64,000 bases of DNA from Methylococcaceae bacterium (lineage in GTDB: Bacteria > Pseudomonadota > Gammaproteobacteria > Methylococcales > Methylomonadaceae): positions 1-64,000 of the forward strand of contig JAKIUK010000003.1 of assembly GCA_021647585.1 (NCBI GenBank). The letters are read 5' to 3'. Numbering within the stretch: position 1 is the first letter of the stretch; each line of letters starts with the position of its first letter. The position numbers and the translations under genes are program-made. Below, in pieces: positions 41,703 through 51,267 of the stretch. The notes beneath the pieces were generated by a model, which was not told where the DNA came from, did not search any database, and saw only the letters and a program-made list of their open reading frames with translations.

Positions 41703-42655
41703 TGAGTAGCTAAACCATGTTTCTGAATGCGGTAAAGCAATGTGTCTCTGGAAATGCCAAGTAAACGTGCAGATTTGCTACGGTTACCATTAGTTCTAAC
41801 CAATGCCTGATGAATCAGATCTGCTTCCAGATCGTCTAATTGCAAGCCCTGTTCTGGCAAAATAAAAGCTGAATCTGTAGGTGCAGAAATACAGCTATTA
41901 AATTCGTGAGGCAGGTTTTCCGGATCAATGGTTTGGCCTGCCAGAAGAATACTCAGGCGCTCGCACAAGTTTCGTAATTCACGAATATTACCGGGCCAAT
42001 GATAACTGCGAAGAGCTTTGAGAGCTTGCCTGTTAAATTTAGGGGGATCAATTGAATGTTTGGCAGAACATTGAGCAATAAAGTGTTTAATCAATGTTTC
42101 GATATCTTCAGTACGTTGTTTTAATGAAGGAAGTTCTAAAGGTACCACGTTTAAGCGGAAGTATAAATCCTGACGGAATTCACCCGCTACAATTTGTTTA
42201 TTTAAGTCAGCATTAGTAGCTGCAATAATGCGTACATCCATTATACTAGGCTTTGTTTCACCTACTGCTAAACACTCTCCTGACTCTAAAAAACGTAAAA
42301 GTTTTGTCTGTATAGAAATGGGTAACGAGTTGATTTCATCTAAAAATAAAGTGCCACCGTTTGCTGCTTGAAATAAACCTTGTTTATTAGCAACAGCACC
42401 CGTAAATGCGCCTTTTTTGTGACCGAATAATTCAGATTCAACCAGTCCTTCAGGTAAAGCTGCACAGTTTAATGTGATAAAAGGTTTATCTGCACGAGCA
42501 CTATCTTGTTGGATAGCAGTTGCTAACATTTCTTTGCCTGTTCCTGTTTCACCTTTAATAAGAACAGTAACATCTGTACTGGCAACCATTCTTGCACTAC
42601 GAATGAGAGATTCAAAAGCAGGGGACTGGCCTATATTTGAATTAAAATTGCTCAT
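41699..42655 (-). CDS. Sigma-54-interacting AAA+ activator without a receiver domain
   Basis: A 318-residue enhancer-binding protein made only of the AAA+ domain and a Fis-type HTH. Walker A is GETGTGKE (35-42), the sigma-54 contact loop is GAFTGA (82-87), Walker B is GTLFLDEIN, then FRQDLYFRLNVVPLELPSL and YHWPGNIRELRN; the HTH is RTNGNRSKSARLLGISRDTL. No N-terminal sensor precedes the AAA+ core, as in PspF. Such proteins are usually controlled by a partner protein. It overlaps the upstream membrane-protein gene by four bases, so that protein could be its partner or the two may only share a transcript. Confidence 0.92.
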   Translation of the reverse strand: MSNFNSNIGQSPAFESLIRSARMVASTDVTVLIKGETGTGKEMLATAIQQDSARADKPFITLNCAALPEGLVESELFGHKKGAFTGAVANKQGLFQAANGGTLFLDEINSLPISIQTKLLRFLESGECLAVGETKPSIMDVRIIAATNADLNKQIVAGEFRQDLYFRLNVVPLELPSLKQRTEDIETLIKHFIAQCSAKHSIDPPKFNRQALKALRSYHWPGNIRELRNLCERLSILLAGQTIDPENLPHEFNSCISAPTDSAFILPEQGLQLDDLEADLIHQALVRTNGNRSKSARLLGISRDTLLYRIQKHGLATH

Positions 42656-43419
42656 GGTAAAATCTCTGTTAAATCAAATGCTTTGAGTGTTGAGTATGCT
42701 GTAGTCTCATTAGACTCTGGGTTCAGCCCTGGAAAAACGGCAAATAAAGCTACCAGCACCAAGAGTAATCCAATGGCTTGTTTGAAGCGTTGCATCCTGG
42801 ATAACTTGGTTAAAACATTTGTCATTATACCAACGCCTAACACCGAAGGTAAAGTCCCTAATCCAAATGCAAGCATAGTGAGTGCGCTTCTTGAAACATC
42901 TCCGGTTGTTGCAGCCAGAGCTAGCGCGGCATAGACAAGGCCACAGGGTAACCAACCCCAGACCATGCCAAATAAAAACGCCTGAGTACGGGTGGTAACA
43001 GGAATAAGTTTGCGTCCGAAGGGTTCTAATTGTTTCCATAGTTTCGAACCCGCTTTCTCAATATAGGCAAAACGCGGAAACCAGCCCGCAATATAAAAAC
43101 CAGCCCCAATCATTACAGCAGCGGATAACAGTTGCAAGCCTCTATACACATATCCTTGCTCAAGACCTAAAGGAAGGGTTAGTACTGCTTGTGCTATTCC
43201 GACTAACAAACCTGCCACTGTATAGCTAAAGATACGCCCCAGATTGTAATTAAGCACGTAAGGAAATAAGTTGGATTTATTATTTCTAATTTCCGGTTTC
43301 AGGCTTAATGTGAGCGTTCCTATTATAGAACCACACATGCCAATGCAATGTAGACTGCTGAACAAACCCATGGCAAAGGCGGCAAAATAGGATGCGTTAA
43401 AAGTGTAATGAAATTCCAT
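42652..43419 (-). CDS. SafE/UreH-like membrane protein (DsbD_2 family)
   Basis: A 255-residue protein with about six membrane helices and the hallmark HCIGMCG near residue 24, LNYNLGRIFSYTVAGLLVG, and GMVWGWLPCGLVYAAL with another conserved Pro-Cys. It belongs to the UreH/DsbD_2-like family (often named sulfite exporter TauE/SafE family), seen near cytochrome oxidase and metal genes. The paired cysteines suggest a thiol or metal-transfer role across the inner membrane; copper or nickel delivery has been proposed for relatives. It overlaps the sigma-54 activator by four bases and is divergent from the TonB receptor gene. Confidence 0.82.
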   Translation of the reverse strand: MEFHYTFNASYFAAFAMGLFSSLHCIGMCGSIIGTLTLSLKPEIRNNKSNLFPYVLNYNLGRIFSYTVAGLLVGIAQAVLTLPLGLEQGYVYRGLQLLSAAVMIGAGFYIAGWFPRFAYIEKAGSKLWKQLEPFGRKLIPVTTRTQAFLFGMVWGWLPCGLVYAALALAATTGDVSRSALTMLAFGLGTLPSVLGVGIMTNVLTKLSRMQRFKQAIGLLLVLVALFAVFPGLNPESNETTAYSTLKAFDLTEILP

Positions 43420-43658
43420 AGGATGTGAACAGTATCATAGTGGGCTGAATATAGAAATAAAAAGTGTGCTGTCAGACAATATTAAAGCTATTGGGTGAGG
43501 CAAATAACCTGTATTAAATAAGTTATATAACATAGTTTAATTGGTATTGTTTATTGCATGTATGTAAGCCATTGTTAATAAATAACAAATTATATTGGAA
43601 TAGAATATGCTTATATTGTTATAGTTAAGATATTAATTTAAAATAAAAGAGGGTGAAA

Positions 43659-45770
43659 TTGAAAACAAAAATTAGTTTAGCTATTGCCACTGCACTAGCG
43701 ATTCCACTACAGGCTGTAGCTGATCATGAGCAGCTGCCCACCATTATTGTTGAAGGCAGTGCAATGCGTGCAGGTACTTTTGGTACAGCGCCTGATTCGT
43801 CAGGACTGAAAGATACTGCTTCATTATTAAAGCGCGTACCGGGTGCGAATGTTAACCGGAATGGACCTTTAACCGGGATTGCTTCATATCGAGGTATGTA
43901 TGGTAATCGGATTAATGTCTCTATTGATGGCGCTAATATGAAAGAAGTGGGACCCAATAGTATGGATCCTCCATTAAGCCATATTCCGGCACCTTTAACG
44001 GGTGAATTAACAGTACACAGAGGTATTTCACCCGTCAGTAGTGGAATTGAAACGATTGGCGGATCTATGCATGCAAAGTCTAAAAAAGGTCAATTTGCCG
44101 AGGGTGATGGTATAGAAACCAGTGGCACCGCATCTATGGGGTATAGCTCAGTAGAGGATGGGCATTTCGGTACACTTTTAGGGGCAGTGGCTAATAAAAA
44201 CAATAAGTTATATTTGAGTGGAAGTAAAGAACAAGGTCGGGATTACAAAATAAGAAACAATCAGCAACAAGAAAATACGCGCTATGATCGTGAAGCATTT
44301 ACAGCTGGATACGGTTATCAGCGTGACGGTCATGAGTTTGGTATTAATTATAGTAATAATAATACCGGACATACCGGTACCCCAGCATTGCCTATGGATA
44401 TCGTCTATGTAAGAGGTGGATTATATGATGCCAATTACAGCTGGGATCTAGATAATGGATATAAATTGAAAACCAATATCTTTTATGAAAAGATGCGTCA
44501 TTTGATGAGTAATGGTCTGATGCGCAATGGGGGTTCAACGGACAGGGATTTAATAACTAACCGTACTAGAGTTGAAGCAGGTGGAATCGATCTAGCCATC
44601 TCCATGCCTTTCTTAAGTGGTGATCTTACCGTGGGTATCAATGGTGATCAATCAAATCATGATGCCAATATCACCCGAACAGGTACCAGTTTAACAGATG
44701 GCGGTCCTGGTGGTGGAGCTGTAGTGAATATTAACTTTTTTAATGACACCGAACGCGACCGTTATAGTCTGTTTACAGAATGGACTGGAGACATTGCTGA
44801 AGATATCAGCTTAGAGTTAGGTGCGAGATATGTTCACACCTGGATGAATACAGGTGAGGCGTCTACGCAAATGAATGGAATGACGAATACGGCTACTAAT
44901 GCTGATGCAGTCGCTTTTAATGCTGCGGATCGCAGTCGAAATTTCAATGATGTTGATTTGGCTGCTGTTTTACGCTATACGGTTTCATCCGAGTTAGATG
45001 TTGAAGTCGGGTTTGGCCGAAAAAATAGAGCGCCTTCCTATCAGGAATTGTATTTATGGACAAATTCATCAGCTGTTGGCGGTTTGGCGGATGGGAATGT
45101 TTATGTCAGTGATTTAGGGCTGGAGCATGAAACCGCTTATCAATTTGATTTGGCTTTTGATTGGCATAATGAGGATGCTTATGTTGCGCCTCATTTTTTC
45201 TACCATTATGTTGATAATTATATTCAAGGGGACAGAACTACCACAGCGATTGCAAGAACTGTTGCCTCAGGCCAAAAAAATATTCTTGAGTTTAGTAATA
45301 TCCAGGCACAATTATTTGGTGTTGATTTGGAAGCAGGTTATACCATTAATGATAATTGGCGTTTAGATGCCGGGTTAAATTATGTGCGTGGTATGAGGGT
45401 TAACTCGCCAACGGGAGATGATGATTTATATCGTATGGCACCGCTGAATGGGCGTACTCAGTTAACTTATGAACAGTCAGGCTGGATGGGTGCAATTGAA
45501 GGTGTTTTTTATGCTGATCAAGGGGATGTGATTGGTTATGGGGATCCAACTGCAAATGTTGATGAGTTGAAAACTAAAGGTTATATGCTGTTGAATTTGC
45601 GCGGCAAGTATGAGCCATATCATGGTGTTGTGATTGGTACGGGTATTGAAAATGTATTGGATAGCAAGCATTTTGATCATTTAGGTGGTTATACAAACTT
45701 TAATCGGGATAATGGTCGTGTTGCGATGCCGGGCCGGAACATCTATGCCACTTTAAGTTATAACTGGTAG
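43659..45770 (+). CDS. TonB-dependent receptor, NosA/OprC copper type
   Basis: An outer-membrane receptor of about 704 residues. A TTG at 43659 follows AAAGAGGG at good spacing and opens a signal peptide (MKTKISLAIATALAIPLQAVA); GTG 43653 is too close to that site. The plug domain has DTASLLKRVPGANV, INVSIDGANMK and NSMDPPLSHIPAPL, and the barrel ends with the aromatic YATLSYNW. The segment N-S-M-D-P-P-L-S-H and the Met-rich MRHLMSNGLMRNGG stretch are features I associate with NosA/OprC copper receptors. Copper import is therefore the favoured role, consistent with copZ/copA and other copper genes in the window, but it is inference. A strong terminator follows. Confidence 0.82.
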   Translation: MKTKISLAIATALAIPLQAVADHEQLPTIIVEGSAMRAGTFGTAPDSSGLKDTASLLKRVPGANVNRNGPLTGIASYRGMYGNRINVSIDGANMKEVGPNSMDPPLSHIPAPLTGELTVHRGISPVSSGIETIGGSMHAKSKKGQFAEGDGIETSGTASMGYSSVEDGHFGTLLGAVANKNNKLYLSGSKEQGRDYKIRNNQQQENTRYDREAFTAGYGYQRDGHEFGINYSNNNTGHTGTPALPMDIVYVRGGLYDANYSWDLDNGYKLKTNIFYEKMRHLMSNGLMRNGGSTDRDLITNRTRVEAGGIDLAISMPFLSGDLTVGINGDQSNHDANITRTGTSLTDGGPGGGAVVNINFFNDTERDRYSLFTEWTGDIAEDISLELGARYVHTWMNTGEASTQMNGMTNTATNADAVAFNAADRSRNFNDVDLAAVLRYTVSSELDVEVGFGRKNRAPSYQELYLWTNSSAVGGLADGNVYVSDLGLEHETAYQFDLAFDWHNEDAYVAPHFFYHYVDNYIQGDRTTTAIARTVASGQKNILEFSNIQAQLFGVDLEAGYTINDNWRLDAGLNYVRGMRVNSPTGDDDLYRMAPLNGRTQLTYEQSGWMGAIEGVFYADQGDVIGYGDPTANVDELKTKGYMLLNLRGKYEPYHGVVIGTGIENVLDSKHFDHLGGYTNFNRDNGRVAMPGRNIYATLSYNW

Positions 45771-45790
45771 AGGCTGTTAAAGCTAAAAAT

Positions 45791-45820
45791 AAAAAAGCGC
45801 GGATAAAACCGCGCTTTTTT
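45791..45820. terminator. Bidirectional rho-independent terminator
   Basis: AAAAAAGCGCGG (45791-45802) and CCGCGCTTTTTT (45809-45820) form a perfect G/C-rich hairpin flanked by A-run and T-run, placed between the convergent receptor and pyrF genes. It serves both. Confidence 0.92.
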
Positions 45821-46541
45821 AAAACTGAGACAAAATCTGTCCCTGAATTTTCTCTGCCATTTTCTTACGATTATCCGCATCACGTATAGGACGGCCAACT
45901 ACAATATAGTCAGCTCCATTCTGAAAAGCTTGCTCCACACTTACTACGCGTTTTTGGTCATCATCAACACGGTTATCCACAGGGCGTATGCCTGGAGTAA
46001 TCACTAATAGGTGGTGATCCAGTTCCTCCCGTAACATGGACACCTCAAGCCCAGAAGAAACAATACCATCACAGCCAATTTTCAGAGCACGTTTAGCGCG
46101 TGATAAAACTAAATCACGTACATCGCATTTAAACCCAAGGTCATCTAGATCGCCACGATCAAGACTGGTTAATGCCGTTACAGCTAATACTTTTAAATCA
46201 CCTTTGTTTGCTGCTGCAGCTTCCATAATGGCATCATTGCCATGAATAGTCGCTAAATCTACACCTTTGCTACTGAGCGCTTTAATGGCGCGACCAACAG
46301 TGGCGGAAATATCAAAAAATTTTAAATCAACAAAAACTTTTTTATCCCTGGCTTTTAACCATTCGATAAAACCAAAATAATCGCCAGACATAAAGAGTTC
46401 CATGCCGACTTTATAAAAAATAACTGAATCGCCTAACTCTTCAACCAAAGCTTGAGCTTCTGGAATGCTGGGGACATCCAACGCCATAATTAATCGTTCG
46501 CGAACAGGAATAGGTTTGGTTGATATAAAGGTTTCAGTCAT
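45819..46541 (-). CDS. pyrF: Orotidine 5'-phosphate decarboxylase
   Basis: A 240-residue TIM-barrel enzyme for the last step of UMP synthesis. It shows RLIMALDVPSIPEAQALVEE, FYKVGMELF, the catalytic VFVDLKFFDISATV (Asp-x-Lys-x-x-Asp network), LAVTALTSL and the phosphate-binding ITPGIRP...DYIVVGRPI. ATG 46541 is the only sensible start. The stop lies inside the terminator stem's T-run. pyrC is also in the window but not linked. Confidence 0.96.
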   Translation of the reverse strand: MTETFISTKPIPVRERLIMALDVPSIPEAQALVEELGDSVIFYKVGMELFMSGDYFGFIEWLKARDKKVFVDLKFFDISATVGRAIKALSSKGVDLATIHGNDAIMEAAAANKGDLKVLAVTALTSLDRGDLDDLGFKCDVRDLVLSRAKRALKIGCDGIVSSGLEVSMLREELDHHLLVITPGIRPVDNRVDDDQKRVVSVEQAFQNGADYIVVGRPIRDADNRKKMAEKIQGQILSQF

Positions 46542-46667
46542 GTAATTAAGTATCCAAATGAGTTAAAATGTAGGTAACTATTCACAGTCAGTTGTTATCC
46601 CGAGTGAAACGAGGGATCTTAATTCTACTTTGTCACATTTGAATGCATACTTTACAAAAGTATCCTC

Positions 46668-46739
46668 GTAGGGTGCGTTGTACGCACCATTTCGGCAATG
46701 GAAGGATAAAAAATGTTGGGTGAGTGCAACCCACCCTAC
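46668..46739. repeat. GTAGGGTGCGTTG-type dispersed repeat
   Basis: GTAGGGTGCGTTGTACGCAC (46668-46687) and, inverted, GTGCAACCCACCCTAC (46724-46739) bound this unit. This GTAGGGTGCGTT...AACCCACCCTAC type of repeat is common in the intergenic spaces of many bacterial genomes. Upstream of it, GTTATCCCGAGTGAAACGAG (46592-46611) is another common dispersed-repeat motif. Confidence 0.5.
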
Positions 46740-46800
46740 ATTTATAATCTGACGAAGTAAAATTAAAGTCTTTGAGTATAAATACAGTTTTTTAAGATTT

Positions 46801-46975
46801 CCCTGCACACTGCTCCTCGGTAATAGCTGCATTACCCTACGACATAGCTACCAAGGCATTATGCATTGCTCTACCTCCTGTGTAAACCACAGAGAGGTGG
46901 TGAATGCAAATATTGCAAGGAGCACAATATCTGTCCATGCAGACGTCTCGCGGGTCAAAATAACTGTCACAATAT
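46801..46975 (-). repeat. Dispersed repeat copy (minus orientation)
   Basis: The reverse complement of this stretch reads TGACCCGCGAGACGTCTGCA, GACAGATATTGTGCTCCTTG, ATTCACCACCTCTCTGTGGT and GTAGAGCAATGCATAATGCC in order, matching the plus-strand copy at 57599-57810 with scattered differences. Together with 46542-46800 it fills the 555-bp space between pyrF and the AEC transporter; no gene is seen there. Confidence 0.55.
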
Positions 46976-47097
46976 TATATTCATGAAAAACACTGAAATA
47001 AGTAACAAATTTAATTGGTTTTCTTTGGTTTAACGTTATATTACCAGAACTCTCTATGAGTGAATGTTAAAATAAAATATCGGTAAACAAAAAAAAC

Positions 47098-48009
47098 ATG
47101 ACTTTAACACTGATACAAATGATATTGATAATGGCCTGTGGAGCAGGATGGAGCGTTATGTGTCCAGCAGGTTTATCGGTAGGGCAAACCAGGCAGGTCT
47201 TGACCACAGTCGTTTATTTTGTTTTTCTTCCTGCACTGATTCTGGACGTTTTGTGGAAAGCAGATATCGGCTTACATTCTTTTGAATTCTCATTGCTGGG
47301 GGTTGGTGGGATTTTATTATCCCTTTTGATTATCTGGCTGATTGCCCATATGTTGAAATTTGATAAACCTCAAATGGGCGCTGTACTACTAGCGGCTTCT
47401 TTTCCTAATGTGACCTATCTAGGATTACCTGTATTAGAACAAACCTTTGGCAGCTGGGCGCGGTCTGTGGCAATACAAATAGATTTGTTTGCAGCGGCAC
47501 CTTTAGTTTTTACCGTTGGGATTATGATTTCACGGTATTACGGAGAGGATGAAGGAGAGCATAGGTCGATGTTGGCTTTTTTAAATACACCGCCTTTTTG
47601 GGTTGCATTTGTTGCTGTTGTTTTGAATCTTAATGATATTTCAGTACCTTTGTGGTTAGAAGGTACATTGCAGAAATTATCTTCGGCAGTTGTACCGTTA
47701 ATGTTGTTTTCTCTTGGGCTGGCATTAAGCTGGGATGCAATTAGATTAAAAAACGTGCCATACATCATTCCAGTCATCTTAATTAAATTATTTTTGATGC
47801 CTTTGATTGTAATAGAAATGGTAACTTATTTGACTATGAATGAAGAATTTAAAGCGGCAGCTGTGATAGATATGGCAATGCCCAGTATGGTGTTAGGAAT
47901 AGTTTTCTGTGACCGTTATAAACTGGATAGTTCACTCTATGCTATGGCGGTAACGGTTACTACTCTATTTAGTATTTTAACGTTACCTTTTTGGTATAGC
48001 ATTTTATGA
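47098..48009 (+). CDS. AEC-family transporter
   Basis: A 303-residue inner-membrane protein with about ten helices in two five-helix halves, of the auxin efflux carrier (AEC, bile/arsenite/riboflavin superfamily) type. The mid-protein helix pair is broken by AASFPNVTYLGLPVLEQTFG, the conserved N-x-x-x-L-G-x-P motif near residue 100, and the end shows IDMAMPSMVLGIVFCDRY. Substrates of bacterial members include malate and other organic anions; none can be assigned here. It overlaps cinA by four bases. Confidence 0.85.
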   Translation: MTLTLIQMILIMACGAGWSVMCPAGLSVGQTRQVLTTVVYFVFLPALILDVLWKADIGLHSFEFSLLGVGGILLSLLIIWLIAHMLKFDKPQMGAVLLAASFPNVTYLGLPVLEQTFGSWARSVAIQIDLFAAAPLVFTVGIMISRYYGEDEGEHRSMLAFLNTPPFWVAFVAVVLNLNDISVPLWLEGTLQKLSSAVVPLMLFSLGLALSWDAIRLKNVPYIIPVILIKLFLMPLIVIEMVTYLTMNEEFKAAAVIDMAMPSMVLGIVFCDRYKLDSSLYAMAVTVTTLFSILTLPFWYSIL

Positions 48010-49244
48010 ATCATCCTATAGCTGAAATATTCTCCCAGGGAGAAGAAGTTATCACAGGGCAAGTAGCCGATACTAATGCTGCCTGGTTATCTCAAAAGCT
48101 GGTGCAGATGGGGTTTGTAATTAGCAGACATACAGCAGTGGGTGATAAGTTACAGGACTTGAGTGATTTGTTAACAGAAATTTCAAATCGAGCTGATTTT
48201 TGTATATGTACTGGAGGGCTGGGTCCTACGGTAGATGATTTAACTGCTGAAGCAGTTTCGCAGGCATTTGCATGTCCATTACAGTTAGACTCAGTTGCAT
48301 TGGCCCAGATAGAGCGTTATTTTATAGCTCGCAACCGTGAGATGGCGGATACCAACCGGAAACAAGCTTGTTTTCCACGGGGGGCTATCCGTATTGATAA
48401 CGCCTGGGGTACAGCGCCTGGGTTTGCAATACAACACAAACGCTGTTGGTTTGTATTTGTGCCGGGAGTACCGACAGAAATGCGACATATGTTTATAGAG
48501 CAGATACAAGTAGAGTTAGAAAGAAGGTTTGTTTTACAGGTAGATAAACTTGTTACCATTAAATCAATAGGAATTGGTGAATCAGACTTACAACAGAAAC
48601 TAAATGAGTTTTCTTTACCCGAAAGGGTACAGCTCAGTTTCCGGGCTGCGCCAGATGATGTGCAAACCAAGTTACTTTTCTCTGCGGACACAGCGGATTC
48701 TGAAATTAACAGTTGTGTTAATCAACTTGTTAAAAAGATTGGTGATGAGGTTTTTGCGGTTGAAGAATCCAATAAACCATCGATTGATTTGGTGAGTGTG
48801 ATTGCTCAATTAATGGCGGAAAAACAATATTCGCTATCAGTTCTAGAAACAGTAACTCAAGGCTTAATATCTGCTAAATGTATTGGGCAAGAGTGGTTGC
48901 AGGACTCAAGTTATAAACAATCTATAGAACCATACATTGCACAGTTAGGTATTACACGGCAGGATGATCTAGCACAAGTAGCAATAGCCATAGCTAAGCA
49001 ACTAAAACTTACCTTGACTGCTGATTTAATCCTGGTGCAGTTGTATCTGGGAGATAAAGAACAATTACAGGCTAAAGAAAAAAGCATTGTTCTGTATAAT
49101 GTATTACAAACCCCCCACGGGATTTATCAGAATACTATAGCAGTAGTAGGTCCCATAAAACGAAAACAAAACCAGGCAGCTATACGAGCACTGGATTTAC
49201 TGAGAAGATATTTACAGAAACATGCCTTTAATCCGATTAAATAA
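48006..49244 (+). CDS. cinA: CinA-like protein with degenerate amidohydrolase domain
   Basis: The 412-residue protein has an N-terminal molybdopterin-binding/COG1058 domain (AEIFSQGEEVITGQVADTNA, ICTGGLGPTVDDLT, VFVPGVPTEMRHMF) that in CinA hydrolyses ADP-ribose-type substrates. The C-terminal PncC domain normally has AESCTGG with the catalytic Ser; here the aligned sequence is LETVTQGLIS, lacking that Ser-Cys and the GG. The later T-G-x-A-G-P region also cannot be found. Nicotinamide-mononucleotide deamidase activity is therefore unlikely. ATG 48006 overlaps the AEC gene; the end overlaps uup by 23 bases. Confidence 0.88.
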   Translation: MNHPIAEIFSQGEEVITGQVADTNAAWLSQKLVQMGFVISRHTAVGDKLQDLSDLLTEISNRADFCICTGGLGPTVDDLTAEAVSQAFACPLQLDSVALAQIERYFIARNREMADTNRKQACFPRGAIRIDNAWGTAPGFAIQHKRCWFVFVPGVPTEMRHMFIEQIQVELERRFVLQVDKLVTIKSIGIGESDLQQKLNEFSLPERVQLSFRAAPDDVQTKLLFSADTADSEINSCVNQLVKKIGDEVFAVEESNKPSIDLVSVIAQLMAEKQYSLSVLETVTQGLISAKCIGQEWLQDSSYKQSIEPYIAQLGITRQDDLAQVAIAIAKQLKLTLTADLILVQLYLGDKEQLQAKEKSIVLYNVLQTPHGIYQNTIAVVGPIKRKQNQAAIRALDLLRRYLQKHAFNPIK

Positions 49245-51108
49245 TGTATCCATTGCATATGGAACTCACGCTTTATTAAAGAATGCTGACTTTCAATTGG
49301 ATCCAGGAGAAAGAGTTGGTCTGTTAGGTCGAAATGGCGAAGGTAAATCGACATTGATGAAAATTATTGCAGGCAATGTGCATGCAGATAACGGGGAAGT
49401 GTGGCGTGAGCCCGAATTAAAACTGGCCTGGCTGGAGCAAATGCCAGATCTGGATAATGAAGCAACAATTTATGATGCAGTTGCTAGTGGTTTAGGTGAA
49501 TTAGGTGATTGGATTTCCCAATATCATCATTTATTGGAAACCATGGATGGTGGTGAAGAATCATTAAAGCAATTAGGCGTTCTTCAGAATCGATTGGAAA
49601 CACATAATGGTTGGCACTTTCAACAACGTGTAGAATCGACCTTATCAAAATTGAACTTACCGGCAGATGTAAAAATCAATAGTTTATCCGGTGGTTGGAA
49701 AAGAAGAGTTGCTTTAGCGCAAGCACTGGTTATTGAACCTGAAGTTTTGTTGTTAGATGAGCCGACAAATCATCTGGATTTTGAAAGCATTGCCTGGCTG
49801 GAAGAGCAGGTATTAGCATTTCAAGGCGCTGTTTTGTTTGTTACACATGACAGAGAATTTCTACAAAAACTGGCAACCCGTATCGTGGATTTAGATAGAG
49901 GAAGTTTAGTTTCATGGCCCGGAAATTATCAGGATTATTTACGACGTAAAGCGGCTGCATTAGAAGACGAAGCCAATCAAAATGCAGAGTTTGATAAAAA
50001 ACTGGCAAAAGAAGAGGTATGGGTCAGACAAGGTATTAAAGCAAGACGAACTCGTAATGAAGGACGTGTACGTGCTTTAAAAAGATTACGTGATGAACGA
50101 TCTCAAAGACGTAATGTGCAGGGTACAACCAAATTAAACCTGGACAAAGGTGATGCATCGGGTAAAAAAGTCATTGAAGCAACGAATGTGAGTTTTGGTT
50201 ATGACAAAAAGCCAATCATAAAAAACTTCTCAACCCTGATTCAAAGAGGCGATAAAATTGGCCTTCTAGGGCCAAATGGTGCAGGTAAATCAACCTTATT
50301 AAAGTTATTATTAAAACAAATTGAACCTACAAGTGGTGAAGTAGAGCAGGGCACTAAAATACAATTAGCTTATTTTGATCAGCTAAGAGAGCAACTCGAT
50401 CCTGAAGTAACCGTTGCAGATACTGTTGCTGATGGCAATGAGTTTTTGGAAATTGCAGGTGCTCAAAAGCATGTAATGTCATATCTGGCTGATTTTTTGT
50501 TTACACCGGCAAGAGCAAGGTCACCCGTAAAAAGTTTATCGGGAGGTGAAAAGAATCGTTTATTACTTGCTCGATTATTTACCAAGTCAGCAAACCTGAT
50601 CATCATGGATGAACCAACTAATGATCTGGATTTGGAAACCCTGGAAATGCTGGAAGAAAAGCTGGTGGATTACAAAGGTACTTTATTATTGGTAAGTCAT
50701 GATCGTGCGTTTTTAGATAATGTAGTTACCAGTGTTTTTGTTTTTGAAGAAGACGGGAATGTTAATGAATATATCGGTGGATACGCTGAATGGTATGCAT
50801 TAGCAGAACAACGAAAAAAGCAGGAAGTCAGTAAGAAGCTGGAGGAATCAGGTAAAAAAGAAAAACCAAAATCAACTAATAAGAAAAAACTGAGTTATAA
50901 AGAGCAAAAAGAACTTGATCAATTGCCAAACTTAATTGATCAGCTTGAAGCGGAACAGGAAACTTTAACTGAGAAAATAAGTGACCCTGGTTTTTATAAG
51001 CAAGGGCAAGACAAAACCCAAGTAGCTTTAGAAAAACTAAAGGAAACAGAAAAAAGTTTAGAGCAAGCCTATCAGAGGTGGGATGAACTGGAAGCTATAG
51101 TCAGTTAA
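49222..51108 (+). CDS. uup: ABC-F ATPase Uup
   Basis: A 628-residue ABC-F protein with two ATPase domains and no membrane part. Walker A motifs are GRNGEGKST and GPNGAGKST; signatures are LSGGWKRRVALAQAL and LSGGEKNRLLLARLF; Walker B motifs end LLLDEPTNHLD and IIMDEPTNDLD. The linker between domains is highly charged, and a C-terminal coiled coil (about 545-625, KLSYKEQKELDQLPNLIDQL...) marks Uup, which binds DNA and ribosomes and affects precise transposon excision. It starts inside the cinA end and is followed by a tRNA gene. Confidence 0.95.
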   Translation: MPLIRLNNVSIAYGTHALLKNADFQLDPGERVGLLGRNGEGKSTLMKIIAGNVHADNGEVWREPELKLAWLEQMPDLDNEATIYDAVASGLGELGDWISQYHHLLETMDGGEESLKQLGVLQNRLETHNGWHFQQRVESTLSKLNLPADVKINSLSGGWKRRVALAQALVIEPEVLLLDEPTNHLDFESIAWLEEQVLAFQGAVLFVTHDREFLQKLATRIVDLDRGSLVSWPGNYQDYLRRKAAALEDEANQNAEFDKKLAKEEVWVRQGIKARRTRNEGRVRALKRLRDERSQRRNVQGTTKLNLDKGDASGKKVIEATNVSFGYDKKPIIKNFSTLIQRGDKIGLLGPNGAGKSTLLKLLLKQIEPTSGEVEQGTKIQLAYFDQLREQLDPEVTVADTVADGNEFLEIAGAQKHVMSYLADFLFTPARARSPVKSLSGGEKNRLLLARLFTKSANLIIMDEPTNDLDLETLEMLEEKLVDYKGTLLLVSHDRAFLDNVVTSVFVFEEDGNVNEYIGGYAEWYALAEQRKKQEVSKKLEESGKKEKPKSTNKKKLSYKEQKELDQLPNLIDQLEAEQETLTEKISDPGFYKQGQDKTQVALEKLKETEKSLEQAYQRWDELEAIVS

Positions 51109-51179
51109 AATACATTGCAAAAAAGCATAAATTGCATTATTATTGCCGGCTCTTCAACGTTCGTTGGAGACCAATAGTA

Positions 51180-51267
51180 GGAGAGCTGGCCGAGCGGTCG
51201 AAGGCGCACGCCTGGAAAGTGTGTATACGGTAACGTATCAAGGGTTCGAATCCCTTGCTCTCCGCCA
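51180..51267 (+). tRNA. tRNA-Ser(GGA)
   Basis: The 88-base sequence has acceptor arms GGAGAGC (51180-51186) and GCTCTCC (51257-51263), discriminator G and an encoded CCA (51265-51267). The anticodon loop CTGGAAA gives anticodon GGA at 51214-51216, reading UCC/UCU serine codons. A long variable arm (GTATACGGTAACGTATC region) and the T-arm GGGTTCGAATCCC are present, as expected for a class II serine tRNA. Confidence 0.97.
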
